DNA of 56,238 nt from Prochlorococcus sp. AG-402-N23 (GCA_003216355.1 QCIX01000007.1:1-56238), one strand, 5' to 3'; positions 1 to 8,966 are shown, numbered from the stretch's first letter. Numbers and translations are program-made. The notes: a model not told the origin generated them from the letters alone.

Positions 1-471
1 TAATTCTTCTAGTAACCAGCCTCTAAAAATTATTTCCTCTGCGAATCCAACACCTAATCCCAGTACAATAGAATTTAACAATATTATTGGCGAGAATTCA
101 CCTATCCAAGAAATATAATTTTTTTGCAATAGTGGTGCCAGAATTATAATTATTAAAACTAAAGCAAATAAAATACCTTGAGAAAAATTGAAAAAGTTTT
201 TCAAGAATTTGTCTTTTGTTATCCCAAGAATTATCCAAGCACTTGATTTATTTCGTTTAATATAAAACCAATATGGGAGTAAAAAGATAAAAAGTAAGAA
301 AGTAATAATAGTACCAATTAAGGATAAATTTTCTTTTTCAAAATTAAATAATAAAAGTGGTTGAGATAAAGCCCAGCCAATGCCATAAAGAATAGGAATA
401 AAAAATATAGTGGATAAAAATCTTGGTCTTAAAAGAAAAAAACTTCTAATTAGTATCATTAAATTTTTCAT
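1..471 (-). CDS. CPBP family intramembrane metalloprotease (C-terminus cut off)
   Basis: The reverse strand reads from an ATG at 471 to the window edge without a stop (157 codons). The N-terminal part is strongly hydrophobic with several predicted membrane helices. At the edge the frame gives GFAEEIIFRGWLLEEL, the EExxxR motif of CPBP (CAAX protease/bacteriocin-processing, formerly Abi) proteases, whose glutamates take part in the active site. The second conserved motif lies beyond the edge, so activity cannot be judged. The substrate is unknown. Confidence 0.85.
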   Translation of the reverse strand, partial: MKNLMILIRSFFLLRPRFLSTIFFIPILYGIGWALSQPLLLFNFEKENLSLIGTIITFLLFIFLLPYWFYIKRNKSSAWIILGITKDKFLKNFFNFSQGILFALVLIIIILAPLLQKNYISWIGEFSPIILLNSIVLGLGVGFAEEIIFRGWLLEEL

Positions 472-488
472 TTTAGTTTAAATATTTA

Positions 489-686
489 TTAACCCCAACC
501 TTTGCCTTTTATCATTCTAACTACTTGTTTAAAAAGTTTTAGCTTTTTCTTTTTACTATAATTTATGTTTTTTGAAAGATTAGATAAATCTTTATAAAAT
601 TGCCGAGTTATTTTATCTTCTTTATCACTAGGCCATAGTAAGTCTGAGCCCTCTTCATATTCTTCTTTGTATCTTTCTTTATTCAA
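489..686 (-). CDS. hypothetical protein, 65 aa
   Basis: Small, highly charged ORF with a Lys-rich C-terminal half and no predicted membrane segment. It lies 17 bp upstream of the CPBP protease gene on the same strand and may be cotranscribed with it. I recognise no domain. The coding call rests on an intact ATG-initiated frame and position. Confidence 0.55.
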   Translation of the reverse strand: MNKERYKEEYEEGSDLLWPSDKEDKITRQFYKDLSNLSKNINYSKKKKLKLFKQVVRMIKGKGWG

Positions 687-774
687 ATTTTTTTATATCG
701 TAATAATTTAAATTTTACTTATTGCAAATGCTTAAAAGTGATGTTTATTAAATTTGTGTATTTATTTAAAATTT

Positions 775-864
775 ATGCTGATTAATCTTTCAACTTTAGT
801 TTTTACATTATTATCTCCATTGCTTATTTTTGCAGTAATAGTATCGGTTTACTTATTTCATTAG
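775..864 (+). CDS. small single-helix membrane protein, 29 aa
   Basis: ATG-initiated ORF giving a polypeptide that is almost entirely one hydrophobic helix (runs FTLLSPLLIFAVIVSVYLF). Such one-helix proteins are common in Prochlorococcus, often as photosystem or cytochrome b6f accessory subunits. I cannot match it to a known Psa, Psb or Pet subunit. Too short for certainty without comparison to relatives. Confidence 0.4.
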   Translation: MLINLSTLVFTLLSPLLIFAVIVSVYLFH

Positions 865-892
865 GAAGTATTTACAAATAAACTTAATTAAT

Positions 893-988
893 TTAAGGGT
901 GTATTATGCCTACTTTTTCTAATGCAAATGATAAAACTGCAATTACAGCCATTAGTGTTAAGATCTTGTTCTTTTTGATGAAATCCAT
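893..988 (-). CDS. possible small membrane protein, 31 aa
   Basis: On the minus strand an ATG at 988 opens a 31-codon frame: a basic N-terminus (DFIKKNK) followed by one hydrophobic helix (ILTLMAVIAVLSFALE). This positive-inside single-helix pattern is more protein-like than the overlapping plus-strand frame (907-1042). No Shine-Dalgarno is visible. Low confidence. Confidence 0.3.
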   Translation of the reverse strand: MDFIKKNKILTLMAVIAVLSFALEKVGIIHP

Positions 989-1059
989 AATGCATATTAA
1001 TAATCTATTTATTAAATCTTTATATAAAAGAATAAATAATTAGTATTATAACAATTACA

Positions 1060-1200
1060 ATGAAACCCATATATAAAGAAGATTTACTTCCCTCAATAGC
1101 TTCTTATAAAAAGATAATTGAAAAATATGATAAAGGTATAAAAGAAGGGGAATTTTATGAAGAACCTATTGGCGGAGATTTTAATTACCCTGATTGGTAA
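1060..1200 (+). CDS. hypothetical protein, 46 aa
   Basis: ATG-initiated ORF of an acidic/aromatic soluble peptide ending in FNYPDW. Its stop is followed 2 bp later by the ATG of the next small ORF, suggesting a two-gene operon. No domain recognised. Confidence 0.45.
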   Translation: MKPIYKEDLLPSIASYKKIIEKYDKGIKEGEFYEEPIGGDFNYPDW

Positions 1201-1202
1201 AT

Positions 1203-1385
1203 ATGCTTACTACAAAAATAACTTTTGCCTTGGCAGATTGGATTAGAGAGTGGCGTAAGTGCCGGGATAAGAATCCTTCTATTGATGAGTGTGTAAAATT
1301 TGTTCAGTGGAAATTAGAAGATTATAAACTTTCTGATAGTGATAAAAGAATAATTGAATCTATTTTGCTCTATGAATCTGAATAA
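1203..1385 (+). CDS. hypothetical protein, 60 aa
   Basis: Soluble, helical, charged protein of about 60 residues starting MLTTKITFALADWIREW. I chose the ATG at 1203 over the in-frame TTG at 1194 because the latter overlaps the preceding stop. Likely cotranscribed with the 46-aa ORF just upstream. No known domain recognised; it resembles small conserved hypothetical proteins of marine picocyanobacteria. Confidence 0.55.
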   Translation: MLTTKITFALADWIREWRKCRDKNPSIDECVKFVQWKLEDYKLSDSDKRIIESILLYESE

Positions 1386-1790
1386 ATAAGGGATCATAGA
1401 CTTTAATTTTTATATTTATCTATAAAAAACAAAGGATCATTAAAATCCTCTTACAAATTAAGAAAAAAGTAAATCAGCATATTTACGGATTTACTGAAAA
1501 TATAAAAAGGAGTAATTTATAAATGTTGAGTTCGGAGGCAATCTAAATGATTGATAGTCCGCCTGAAATTTAGCAAATTCCAAAATATAGGAAGCGTATT
1601 CCTGAGAATGGGATTATTCGAAAATTAAAGTTCAATCAATTAGTCTGATAAGACTTCGCTTTATAATTACTAGCGACAATAGGGACTGAAATTATCGAGA
1701 GAAATCCCCGAATTCACGTATTCTAGGTTTATGAGTAAATAGACTTTAAAATATGTAATTTTATATCCTGTAAGAAGGAAATCAAATATT
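1386..1790 (+). other. gene-free region, candidate non-coding RNA or decayed ORF
   Basis: About 400 bases with no intact gene, ending in the terminator at 1791-1820. It has several short local inverted repeats: AGTC/GACT around 1643, TCGCT/AGCGA around 1657-1676, GGGA/TCCC around 1682-1709 and GAATT/TATTC around 1710. An AAGGAG precedes an ATG at 1523, but that frame hits a stop after seven codons. I do not see the signatures of RNase P RNA or tmRNA (GAGGAAAGTCC, a tag peptide). Most likely a structured small RNA gene, type unknown. Confidence 0.4.
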
Positions 1791-1820
1791 AAAAAGGACT
1801 GTACAAGCAGTCCTTTTTTG
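1791..1820 (+). terminator. strong intrinsic terminator
   Basis: An 11-bp perfect inverted repeat, AAAAAGGACTG and CAGTCCTTTTT, with a 6-nt loop and a T run. The A run on the other side means it could work in both directions, but no minus-strand gene lies immediately to its right. It therefore most likely ends a transcript from the 1.4-1.8 kb region. Confidence 0.85.
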
Positions 1821-1894
1821 TTTAACAAATTTCTTCTAAACTAGACTTCTTTTTGGATAATATAGATTAATAAAGGGATTAAAAATATTTCAAA

Positions 1895-2845
1895 ATGAAA
1901 GATCAAGTCTTGTTTCCGAAAATTGAAGTACGTGAAAAGGGTTTTTTACAAGTAAGTGATATTCATACTATTTATTGGGAAAGATCTGGTAATCCATATG
2001 GCAAAAAAATTCTTGTTATTCATGGAGGTCCAGGAGGAGGAAGTCAACCAAGATATAGAAGATACTTTGACCCAGATAAATTCGATATTATTCAATTTGA
2101 CCAAAGAGGTTGCGGTTCTTCAACTCCTTTCTCCGAATTAAAAGAAAATACGACCAATCACTTAGTTGATGATATTGAGAAATTAAGGATTCTTTTAAAA
2201 ATAGATACTTGGCATTTGTTTGGTGGATCTTGGGGCTCAACACTTTCACTTATATATGCGATTAAAAATCCCTCAAGAGTTATCAGCTTAACTTTGCGAG
2301 GAATATTTTTATGTAGAAAGTTTGAATTGTTATGGTTCTATCAATATGGTGCAAGTGAGATATTCCCCGATGAATTTGAAGAATATATTTCTGTAATACC
2401 AAAAGAAGAAAGAAATGATTTAATAAGTTCTTTTCATAAATATCTAACATCTTCAGATGCGAATCTTAGATCAAAAGCAGCAGCAGCTTGGACAAAATGG
2501 GAACTCTCAACAAGTCATTTAATAAATAAAAAATTTGATTTTGATAAGTCTGAAGTTAATTCTTTTTCAGATGCCTTTGCAAGGATAGAATGTCATTATT
2601 TTATTAATAATATTTTCTTAGAAGATGATTTTATTTTGAAAAATATAAAAACAATAGAATCGATTCCAACAAAAATAATTCAAGGGAGGTATGACGTTGT
2701 ATGTCCTGTTAGGAGTGCTTGGGATCTAAATAAGAAATTAAAGAATTCTGAATTAATTATTGTTAATGATGCTGGTCATTCAATGAGTGAAAAAGGTATA
2801 AGTATCGAATTAATAAAAGCTGTAAAAGGAATTGAAAATATCTAA
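1895..2845 (+). CDS. pip: proline iminopeptidase (peptidase family S33)
   Basis: Cytosolic alpha/beta-hydrolase that removes N-terminal proline from peptides. At 316 aa it matches the family length. Visible motifs are the HGGPGGG oxyanion loop (residues 43-49), the nucleophile elbow GGSWGS with Ser112, and the rest of the triad at about Asp267 (GRYDVVCP) and His295 (DAGHS). It stands alone, downstream of the terminator at 1791-1820, so it probably has its own promoter. Confidence 0.92.
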   Translation: MKDQVLFPKIEVREKGFLQVSDIHTIYWERSGNPYGKKILVIHGGPGGGSQPRYRRYFDPDKFDIIQFDQRGCGSSTPFSELKENTTNHLVDDIEKLRILLKIDTWHLFGGSWGSTLSLIYAIKNPSRVISLTLRGIFLCRKFELLWFYQYGASEIFPDEFEEYISVIPKEERNDLISSFHKYLTSSDANLRSKAAAAWTKWELSTSHLINKKFDFDKSEVNSFSDAFARIECHYFINNIFLEDDFILKNIKTIESIPTKIIQGRYDVVCPVRSAWDLNKKLKNSELIIVNDAGHSMSEKGISIELIKAVKGIENI

Positions 2846-2868
2846 TAAAGAGAATATGCTTTTAAAAA

Positions 2869-3042
2869 TTAAAGGCCATTATCTTCAATATTTTGTGCAA
2901 TACTCCTAAGAAGTTCGACTATATCAGAATCTTCGCATTGAGTATCTTCTTTAAGCAAAATGCACTCGTCTCTAATACTTACATTAGTACTCCACCATAT
3001 ACCTGAACTATTGGTATCGTCCCATTCAAATCTTTCAGACAT
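2869..3042 (-). CDS. hypothetical acidic protein, 57 aa
   Basis: Minus-strand ORF from ATG 3042, protein starting MSERFEWDDTNSSGIWW. Acidic, soluble, two cysteines, no domain recognised. It converges on pip with a short gap. The intact frame and protein-like composition support a gene. Confidence 0.5.
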   Translation of the reverse strand: MSERFEWDDTNSSGIWWSTNVSIRDECILLKEDTQCEDSDIVELLRSIAQNIEDNGL

Positions 3043-3169
3043 AATTAATAAAATCTAATAGATACACTAAAGCTTGCATTACTTCATCGTGGATTTATAT
3101 ATTTAATTTCAAAATTTAAAATACTTTCCTAGACGCTAAAAGGAATCTGGAAATTTCTGAAAATAAAAT

Positions 3170-4666
3170 TTAGAAATCTAATTTCAGTTCGTATTGCTTT
3201 TCCTTTCCCTTGAAAACAATTTTTTTATTATTTATATTTTTTCTAAGCCTTTTTCTAGAGCCATGCTTTAAATAAATTTCTTTTGAGATATCCCAATATC
3301 CTTCCTTTTTAGTGATTTCCTGAATTTTCTTCTTTGCAGTTTTAGTGCTATTTGGGATGTCAATTATTGGTCTTATGTAATTAATTTGTTCATATTCTTC
3401 TTGATTAAATCTAGATAATAGCCATGGTTCATGAATGAAATTAAGTGATATATCCTTTAATTCTGGGATCCATTTTTTTATAAATTTTCCTTGAGGATCA
3501 TGATCTTTTCCCTGCTTAATAGGATTATAAATTCTATTGGTATTTATAGACGTAGTTCCAGATTGCATTTGGCATTGGTTCCAATGTATTCCAGGCTCAT
3601 AATCTACAAATTTATTTGCTAATTCAGAACCTGAATCTTGCCATGGTAGCCATAAATTATAGCTAGCAAAAGACATTAACATCGCTCGCATCCTGAAGTT
3701 AATCCATCCATTGAAATTTAATGAACGCATACATGCATCTATAAAAGGAAAGCCCGTATTACCTGAACTCCATGTATGAAGTAATTCATTATTTTTTTCT
3801 CTAATATTTTTAAAAAAAGGATGGTATTCCCTATACTCTAGTTCTGGTTCACTTTCAAGTTTCTGAATAAAATGACAATGCCAAGTTAATCTGCTTTTTA
3901 ACATAATGGAATTATTGTTTTTTGATATATTTGCCTTATTAAAAATTTCTTTTAATGAAATGCATCCCCAACAAATATATGGGGATAGTCTTGTACAACT
4001 GTCAAATGATTTTTCTGGGCTAGATATATCTTTTGAATAAGAATCTAATTTATTACTAAAGAAGTATTGCATTCTCTCTAAACCTTTCTTTCTTCCGCCT
4101 AGCATTCTTCCTGGACAAGTTTCTTTTTTAAAGTTAAAAATTTCGTCTGAGGGTATTTCTCCAATATTAAAGTTTATAGAATTAATTCTTAATGGAGCTT
4201 TAGGTAAGTTTTTTTCGGAATTTTTTTGCCACTTTTTAGACCAATTATTCCTATCAAAATTTCCTCTGAAAACTGAAAATTGTAGAAATTCCTTCCAAAT
4301 AATATTTTTTCTTAAAGCCCATTCTCTTACTTTTTGATCTCTTTTATAAGTAAGCCAATCTCCGGTTTCTTGATGGCTATATATACCTTTGATTTTAAAT
4401 TTTGAACTAATTTCATCAAAAATATTAATAACATTTCCAGTTCTAATAATTAATGGTTGTCCGATCTCAGCAAGAGCATTCCTTAAATCTATTAAACTTT
4501 CTTTGCAAAATTGCCATTGTCTATGTGAATGGGTATTTTGGCTCCAAATATCTACCTCAATAATGTAAATAGGTAAAATATCACAATCTTTTATAGCCTC
4601 ACAAAGAGCTTCGTTATCATGAATTCTTAAATCTTTCTTAAACCATAAGATATTTATTTCTTTCAT
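3170..4666 (-). CDS. phrB: DNA photolyase / cryptochrome family flavoprotein
   Basis: 498 aa. Light-driven repair of UV pyrimidine dimers is the family role. The N-terminal antenna domain opens with LWFKKDLRIHDNEAL. The C-terminal FAD-binding domain carries TRLSPYICWG (residues 225-234), TGFPFIDACMR (304-314), RMRAML (325-330) and EPGIHWNQCQMQSG (about 357-370). The last region has the bacterial photolyase-like form rather than the animal cryptochrome form. Whether it repairs CPD or 6-4 lesions cannot be read from sequence alone. Divergently transcribed from tenA. A second, unrelated photolyase-type gene lies at 47011. Confidence 0.88.
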   Translation of the reverse strand: MKEINILWFKKDLRIHDNEALCEAIKDCDILPIYIIEVDIWSQNTHSHRQWQFCKESLIDLRNALAEIGQPLIIRTGNVINIFDEISSKFKIKGIYSHQETGDWLTYKRDQKVREWALRKNIIWKEFLQFSVFRGNFDRNNWSKKWQKNSEKNLPKAPLRINSINFNIGEIPSDEIFNFKKETCPGRMLGGRKKGLERMQYFFSNKLDSYSKDISSPEKSFDSCTRLSPYICWGCISLKEIFNKANISKNNNSIMLKSRLTWHCHFIQKLESEPELEYREYHPFFKNIREKNNELLHTWSSGNTGFPFIDACMRSLNFNGWINFRMRAMLMSFASYNLWLPWQDSGSELANKFVDYEPGIHWNQCQMQSGTTSINTNRIYNPIKQGKDHDPQGKFIKKWIPELKDISLNFIHEPWLLSRFNQEEYEQINYIRPIIDIPNSTKTAKKKIQEITKKEGYWDISKEIYLKHGSRKRLRKNINNKKIVFKGKEKQYELKLDF

Positions 4667-4754
4667 AATTTTTTCTTTTAATCCTAGAAAAATAAGATTA
4701 AGTTTGTAGGTAAAAAATATAAAAAATTTTAGAATAACTAAAAATCAAAAAAAA

Positions 4755-5378
4755 ATGAAAATAACAAAAAAACTTTGGGAGGATAATTATAAGATTGCTT
4801 TACTAAGTTTAAATACAAAATTTGTTCAAGGTTTAAAGAATGGAAATCTTCCTAAAAATATATTTCAAGAATATTTAGCTCAAGATTATTTCTTTTTAGA
4901 GACTTTTGCTAAGGCATATGGTCTTGCAGTTTCTAAATCAAAAGATAAATATTCAATAAGGAAGTTGAGTGAACTTTTAATGGGAGTTTCTGAGGAGTTA
5001 ATACTTCATGAAACTTATGCAAAAGAATGGGATATTGATTTATCTAATAACTATATAAAAAAAGCTACAAAAAATTATACAGATTTCCTTGACGATACTT
5101 CCAAAAGACTTAGCTCTCTTGAAATAATGTTTGCAATGACTCCATGTATGCGACTTTATTCTTGGATAGGTAAAAGTTTATATAAAGAGGATTTTGACAT
5201 TAAATATAAAGAATGGATAATTACTTACTCTGATGAGAGCTTTGAAAAGCAAGCAGATTCACTTGAAAATCTTATTGAGACCAATAAAGAAACATATGAT
5301 ATTTATCAGGCCAAATATTTATACAAAAGAGCTATGGAATTGGAGTTAGATTTTTTTAATGCATATTCAGATTTCTGA
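4755..5378 (+). CDS. tenA: TenA family aminopyrimidine aminohydrolase (thiaminase II)
   Basis: TenA proteins hydrolyse aminopyrimidine breakdown products of thiamine to HMP for salvage. 207 aa, all-helical. The expected active-site residues are present: Asp44 in QDYFFLE and the nucleophile Cys131 in TPCMRLY. It is followed after 49 bp by thiD on the same strand. That pairing supports a role in making HMP that ThiD then phosphorylates. No TPP riboswitch is evident in the short upstream region. Confidence 0.9.
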   Translation: MKITKKLWEDNYKIALLSLNTKFVQGLKNGNLPKNIFQEYLAQDYFFLETFAKAYGLAVSKSKDKYSIRKLSELLMGVSEELILHETYAKEWDIDLSNNYIKKATKNYTDFLDDTSKRLSSLEIMFAMTPCMRLYSWIGKSLYKEDFDIKYKEWIITYSDESFEKQADSLENLIETNKETYDIYQAKYLYKRAMELELDFFNAYSDF

Positions 5379-5427
5379 TTAAAATTAAAATTTATTTATA
5401 GTACTTTTAAAAATGAGTTAATAAATT

Positions 5428-6207
5428 ATGTATTCTAAAATTGCACTTTCAATAGGCGGTAGTGACTCCGGAGGTGGAGCAGGTATACAGGCTGACTTGA
5501 GAACTTTCATGGCCCTTAAAGTACATGGATGTTCTGTTATTACATGTATTACCGCACAAAATAGTATAGAGGTTACATGCGTTCAACCAGTAGAGAAGAA
5601 TACTTTATTAAATCAGTTAGATACTTTATTTGCTGATTTTGGTATTGATGCCTTAAAAACTGGAATGTTATTAAATGAAAGGATAATTAATGATACTGCT
5701 TCAAAATTAAATACATACAAAATAACCAAAATTATTGACCCAGTAATGGTTACAAGAACTGGTTCTAAATTACTGGAAGATTCTGCTATTAATGCTTATA
5801 AAAAACTCTTATTACCAATTGCTGATTTGGTAACTCCAAATATTTATGAAGCAAATCTACTTTCTGGTTTAGAAATAAGGAGTAAAGAAGATATCGAAAA
5901 TTCAGCAAGAAAAATTATTGGTCTTGGAGCTAAAGCGGTACTTTTAAAAGGTGGCGGTTTAAAAGATATGAAAGGGAAGGATTTTTTTCTTGACTTAAAT
6001 GGTAGAAAAGAGTGGCTATTTAATAATTTTATAAATACAAAAAATACCCATGGTAGCGGCTGTACTTTGAGTGCTGCTATTTGTGGTTACAAGGCTTTAG
6101 GTTTTGATCTATTTGATTCCATACAAAAAGCGAAATTCTTTGTTGAGAAATCTTTAGACAATTCTTATAAAATAGGATCTGGCCCTGGTCCCTTAGGCCA
6201 TCATTAA
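5428..6207 (+). CDS. thiD: hydroxymethylpyrimidine/phosphomethylpyrimidine kinase
   Basis: 259-aa ribokinase-fold enzyme that phosphorylates HMP and HMP-P for thiamine synthesis. The N-terminal [15 protein letters not shown] and the C-terminal anion-hole motif [11 protein letters not shown] are intact. It is single-domain, not fused to ThiE or TenA. It forms an apparent tenA-thiD salvage operon with the upstream gene. Confidence 0.93.
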   Translation: MYSKIALSIGGSDSGGGAGIQADLRTFMALKVHGCSVITCITAQNSIEVTCVQPVEKNTLLNQLDTLFADFGIDALKTGMLLNERIINDTASKLNTYKITKIIDPVMVTRTGSKLLEDSAINAYKKLLLPIADLVTPNIYEANLLSGLEIRSKEDIENSARKIIGLGAKAVLLKGGGLKDMKGKDFFLDLNGRKEWLFNNFINTKNTHGSGCTLSAAICGYKALGFDLFDSIQKAKFFVEKSLDNSYKIGSGPGPLGHH

Positions 6208-6225
6208 TTATTTATAGAAGTGGAG

Positions 6226-6411
6226 TTAGAACCACCATTTTCTGTAGGGCTTTTTTAAAAATAAGATTTCTTCAGTCTCCCATCCTCCCTCCAACCACTC
6301 AAGATGCTCAAGTAATAAAGACTCACTTTCCCTTTTGCTTAATTGCCCAATTCTATTAGCAATACCATCGAACCTTACTTTCATCAATTCCTCAATCTTG
6401 ATGTTATTCAT
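6226..6411 (-). CDS. hypothetical protein, 61 aa
   Basis: Small soluble ORF converging on thiD. Contains a helical N-terminal half (IEELMKVRFDGIANRIGQL) and an aromatic C-terminus (RKWWF). No recognised domain; the composition looks like a genuine small picocyanobacterial protein. Confidence 0.5.
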   Translation of the reverse strand: MNNIKIEELMKVRFDGIANRIGQLSKRESESLLLEHLEWLEGGWETEEILFLKKPYRKWWF

Positions 6412-6593
6412 AGGTTAAATAATAAATTTTTTCTACTCTTACTTGTATACATTTTCTTGTCAACGATTTAATTTTATTTGTTTACTAGCAGTTCTTAAAT
6501 ATGTATTAAATACAACTTTTTACAATAGATAGTAATTAAGACTTATTCACATAGATTTAATTTAAGACTAATTTATATAAAAATACTTTAACT

Positions 6594-6737
6594 ATGAATA
6601 AAGAAGAAACAGCAAAGCAAAAAACTATTTTAAATGTAGGCTATTGTGAAACGACCTCTGAATGGCTCAATAGAATCATTACTGAACTGGCAGATGAAAA
6701 TAAAAATTTCGTAGATTTGTCAGTTATTTGTGCTTAA
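6594..6737 (+). CDS. hypothetical protein, 47 aa
   Basis: ATG-initiated short ORF, soluble, starting MNKEETAKQKTILNVGYCE and ending SVICA. Isolated between a minus-strand ORF and the cupin gene. No domain recognised. Confidence 0.45.
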   Translation: MNKEETAKQKTILNVGYCETTSEWLNRIITELADENKNFVDLSVICA

Positions 6738-6819
6738 TTTTTTAGAAAATATAGTTTATTTTGATTTATTTTCAGTTAGCTTTTAACTAGAAGAGAAATT
6801 TAAAAGATATTTTTGTGAT

Positions 6820-7287
6820 GTGAATTCTAATAAAAAAAACATAGAAATAATTGAACAATTCAATTTATCTCCTCATCCTGAGGGTGGATGGTTTAGAGAG
6901 ATAGTAAGGAGTGAGAATTCTTTAATAAGGGAAGATGGCCAAAGTAGAAACTTTATTACGGGAATTTATTATCTTTTGGAGAGAGATGCAAAAAGTGCTT
7001 GGCACAGAGTAAAAAATGCTGATGAAATTTGGATTTATCTAAGGGGCGATCCTCTTAATTTATGGTGCCTAGATAATGATAATAAGTTAATAAGAAATTT
7101 AATTTTAGATTCCAATAATCCAGTAGAAATGATCCCATCTGGATATTGGCAAGCTGCAAAAAGTGCAGGTGAATTTACTTTAGTGAGTTGTTGTGTTGGC
7201 CCGGGCTTTGATTTTAAGGATTTTGAATTACTCAGAAATACAAATCATGCTTCTAGATTAGACAAAGCAATTAATGATCTTATTTGA
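6820..7287 (+). CDS. cupin superfamily protein (DUF985)
   Basis: 155 aa with the opening of DUF985 cupins, LSPHPEGGWFREIVRS, then a double-stranded beta-helix core (SAWHRVKNADEIWIYLRGDPL). These are small beta-barrel proteins of unknown or sugar/metal-binding function. The start is a GTG at 6820: an ATG overlapping it at 6818 is in another frame and hits a stop at once. Substrate unknown. Confidence 0.85.
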   Translation: MNSNKKNIEIIEQFNLSPHPEGGWFREIVRSENSLIREDGQSRNFITGIYYLLERDAKSAWHRVKNADEIWIYLRGDPLNLWCLDNDNKLIRNLILDSNNPVEMIPSGYWQAAKSAGEFTLVSCCVGPGFDFKDFELLRNTNHASRLDKAINDLI

Positions 7288-7358
7288 GACGATTTATTGT
7301 TTATATTTTTGAAATTATCCTCTAGATTTATAAGGGCTACTCAATCAATCTATATTTA

Positions 7359-7736
7359 ATGAATCAAAATTCTGTCAAAACAATTGGTATTAATGATGAA
7401 CCAAGAAAAGATTCATACTTAGTATATGTAAATCAGGCTGATGGATTAAAAGGCATCCTTAAAAGGGATTTTGATGAATGGTCGAATTTTGATAGTTGGG
7501 AAAGTATTTCAGTTCAGCAATGGATTTTTTCTAGATCTTTGGAGGTTTTAAGAGGTAATAAAATTGATATTAAATGCGACTGTTGTGAACATAATGATTT
7601 AATCCCAAATGATTTTGAGAGTATTAAAAAAGAAAAATGTTTTGGTAAAAAAAGTGCTTACATGATTGAAAAAGTTGTAGATGAAATTGTATTAGCTAAG
7701 GAAAGAAGAGAAAGTGATGGAACATATTCTACGTAA
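7359..7736 (+). CDS. conserved hypothetical protein, 125 aa
   Basis: Soluble protein with a CDCCEHND cysteine/histidine cluster in the middle (about residues 68-75), suggesting a possible metal site. The rest is charged and helical. No named domain recognised. Separated by 71 bp from the cupin gene on the same strand. Confidence 0.6.
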   Translation: MNQNSVKTIGINDEPRKDSYLVYVNQADGLKGILKRDFDEWSNFDSWESISVQQWIFSRSLEVLRGNKIDIKCDCCEHNDLIPNDFESIKKEKCFGKKSAYMIEKVVDEIVLAKERRESDGTYST

Positions 7737-7772
7737 GATTCATAAATATTTATGGAGTGAAAAATCTTTTAC

Positions 7773-7961
7773 TTACCAGTGAAAATTATCAGAAGAACCA
7801 ATAGTTAAATTTTTAGTTGACATCTTATGGAACTTAAAGTGTACCGAATCACTGAACTCCTTTTCATCTGAGTAATTCACAAGATCCACTGGGTCGATGT
7901 TTTCATCGAACCATGCATCATATTCAATATGGTTTGGTTCAGCAAAATAACTCATATCCAA
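7773..7961 (-). CDS. hypothetical protein, 62 aa
   Basis: Acidic, His- and Asn-containing small ORF. Two start codons are possible, ATG at 7961 or at 7955. Converges on the 125-aa gene. No recognised domain. Confidence 0.4.
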   Translation of the reverse strand: MDMSYFAEPNHIEYDAWFDENIDPVDLVNYSDEKEFSDSVHFKFHKMSTKNLTIGSSDNFHW

Positions 7962-8092
7962 TTAATAGCTTTCAAAAAACATATAAACGGTACATGCGAT
8001 ACCAAATTATTATTAATTTTTTGATAATCCATATTTTTAACTTGTTCATAAAGATTAGTTGCTAAAAAGATAGGAGAAATATCTATAAATTA

Positions 8093-8446
8093 ATGTCTCT
8101 AGATACAACAATGGTTTCTATCCATCCCCACTTCACAATCAAGGATGGGAAGATGGACCAGTGCATAGCTCTTTTAGAAGAAATTTTGGTACTAACAAAA
8201 GCTAATGAACCTGACTGCCTTTTTTTTAATATCACTACATGCGGGTCAGATAAGGCTTATGTAAGAGAGGCATATAAAGATGGTGCCGCCGCTTTATTTC
8301 ATCTCAAAAATATGGGACATATGATTCCCAAGCTTTTTGAAGTGTCAGATATTACTGTGCAGGTCCAAGGCCCTGCCAAGGAGATTGAACCCTTGAAGGA
8401 AATACTGCCAGACGCTGATTTCTATGAAGCAATATCTGGATTCTGA
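8093..8446 (+). CDS. ABM-like (antibiotic biosynthesis monooxygenase fold) protein
   Basis: 117 aa. The pattern VSIHPHFTIKDGKMDQCIALLEEI, then a conserved AxEP-type turn (KANEPDCLFF), then REAYKDGAAALFHL matches the ferredoxin-like dimeric alpha/beta barrel of the ABM superfamily. It clearly resembles the protein at 10091 (EAEEPGMLHH, SEVYKNDDALLAHL), so the two are probably paralogues. Members act as cofactor-free oxygenases, heme-degrading enzymes or isomerases; the reaction here is unknown. Followed by an intrinsic terminator. Confidence 0.75.
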   Translation: MSLDTTMVSIHPHFTIKDGKMDQCIALLEEILVLTKANEPDCLFFNITTCGSDKAYVREAYKDGAAALFHLKNMGHMIPKLFEVSDITVQVQGPAKEIEPLKEILPDADFYEAISGF

Positions 8447-8460
8447 TTTAGATTGGATAT

Positions 8461-8500
8461 ATTGACAGTCGATCGCTAGGGGCTTTTAGCCCCCTTTTTA
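8461..8500 (+). terminator. intrinsic terminator with dispersed 5' repeat (copy A)
   Basis: ATTGACAGTCGATC (8461-8474) is followed by a GGGGCT/AGCCCC hairpin with a 3-nt loop (8479-8493) and TTTTT. It lies 14 bp past the ABM gene. Related modules occur at 8926 and 13307. Confidence 0.8.
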
Positions 8501-8575
8501 TTTAGGAATTCAAAATAAATTAATCTTCCCTTTACTTATATCAAGTAACTTTATTATCAGCTCAAATATTATTTT

Positions 8576-8923
8576 ATGGCATCAACTTTTTATATTGTTC
8601 ATCATGAATTTAAGGCAGGAAAAGCTGAAAAATGGTGGGAAACAGCTTATGCGGCAATGTCAACAGGTGGTGGATGGGATGATGCGGTAGCAGTTAATAA
8701 AGAAAAAGGATTTTTTAACCATTCTGCAAATGCCGTAACTAAAACTGGTCCTGTATATTGTTTTTGGGAAGTAAAAGAGGGTATTTCAGCTGAGGAGTTT
8801 CAGGAGTTTATAGACGGTCCCTCTGGTCCAGGTTTCGGACAAGATGCTCTGATGAATATCTGTAAACCAATTAACACATCATTAATGAATGGACAAACAC
8901 CTTATCCACCAGTTTTTTCTTGA
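8576..8923 (+). CDS. conserved hypothetical protein, 115 aa, probable small alpha/beta barrel
   Basis: Starts MASTFYIVHHEFKAGKAEKWW, a beta-strand followed by an amphipathic helix as in small dimeric alpha/beta-barrel proteins, and continues with a Gly-rich segment STGGGW and VYCFWEVKEG. It resembles the neighbouring ABM-like proteins only in general outline. No catalytic motif can be assigned. It sits in a run of similarly sized genes, each with its own terminator. Confidence 0.6.
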   Translation: MASTFYIVHHEFKAGKAEKWWETAYAAMSTGGGWDDAVAVNKEKGFFNHSANAVTKTGPVYCFWEVKEGISAEEFQEFIDGPSGPGFGQDALMNICKPINTSLMNGQTPYPPVFS

Positions 8924-8925
8924 TT

Positions 8926-8966
8926 ATTGACAGTCTTTTTAGAATAGGGAGCAACTAGCTCTTTTT
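8926..8966 (+). terminator. intrinsic terminator with dispersed 5' repeat (copy B)
   Basis: ATTGACAGTC (8926-8935) precedes a hairpin, AGGGAGC/GCTCTTT with loop AACTA (8946-8964), and a T run. It lies directly before the ATG of the next gene at 8971, so that gene has almost no untranslated leader unless its promoter overlaps the terminator. Confidence 0.75.

Noticed and set aside
907..1042. Plus-strand 44-codon ORF near 907
   Set aside because: Overlaps a more protein-like minus-strand one-helix frame; neither is certain, so only the latter is listed.
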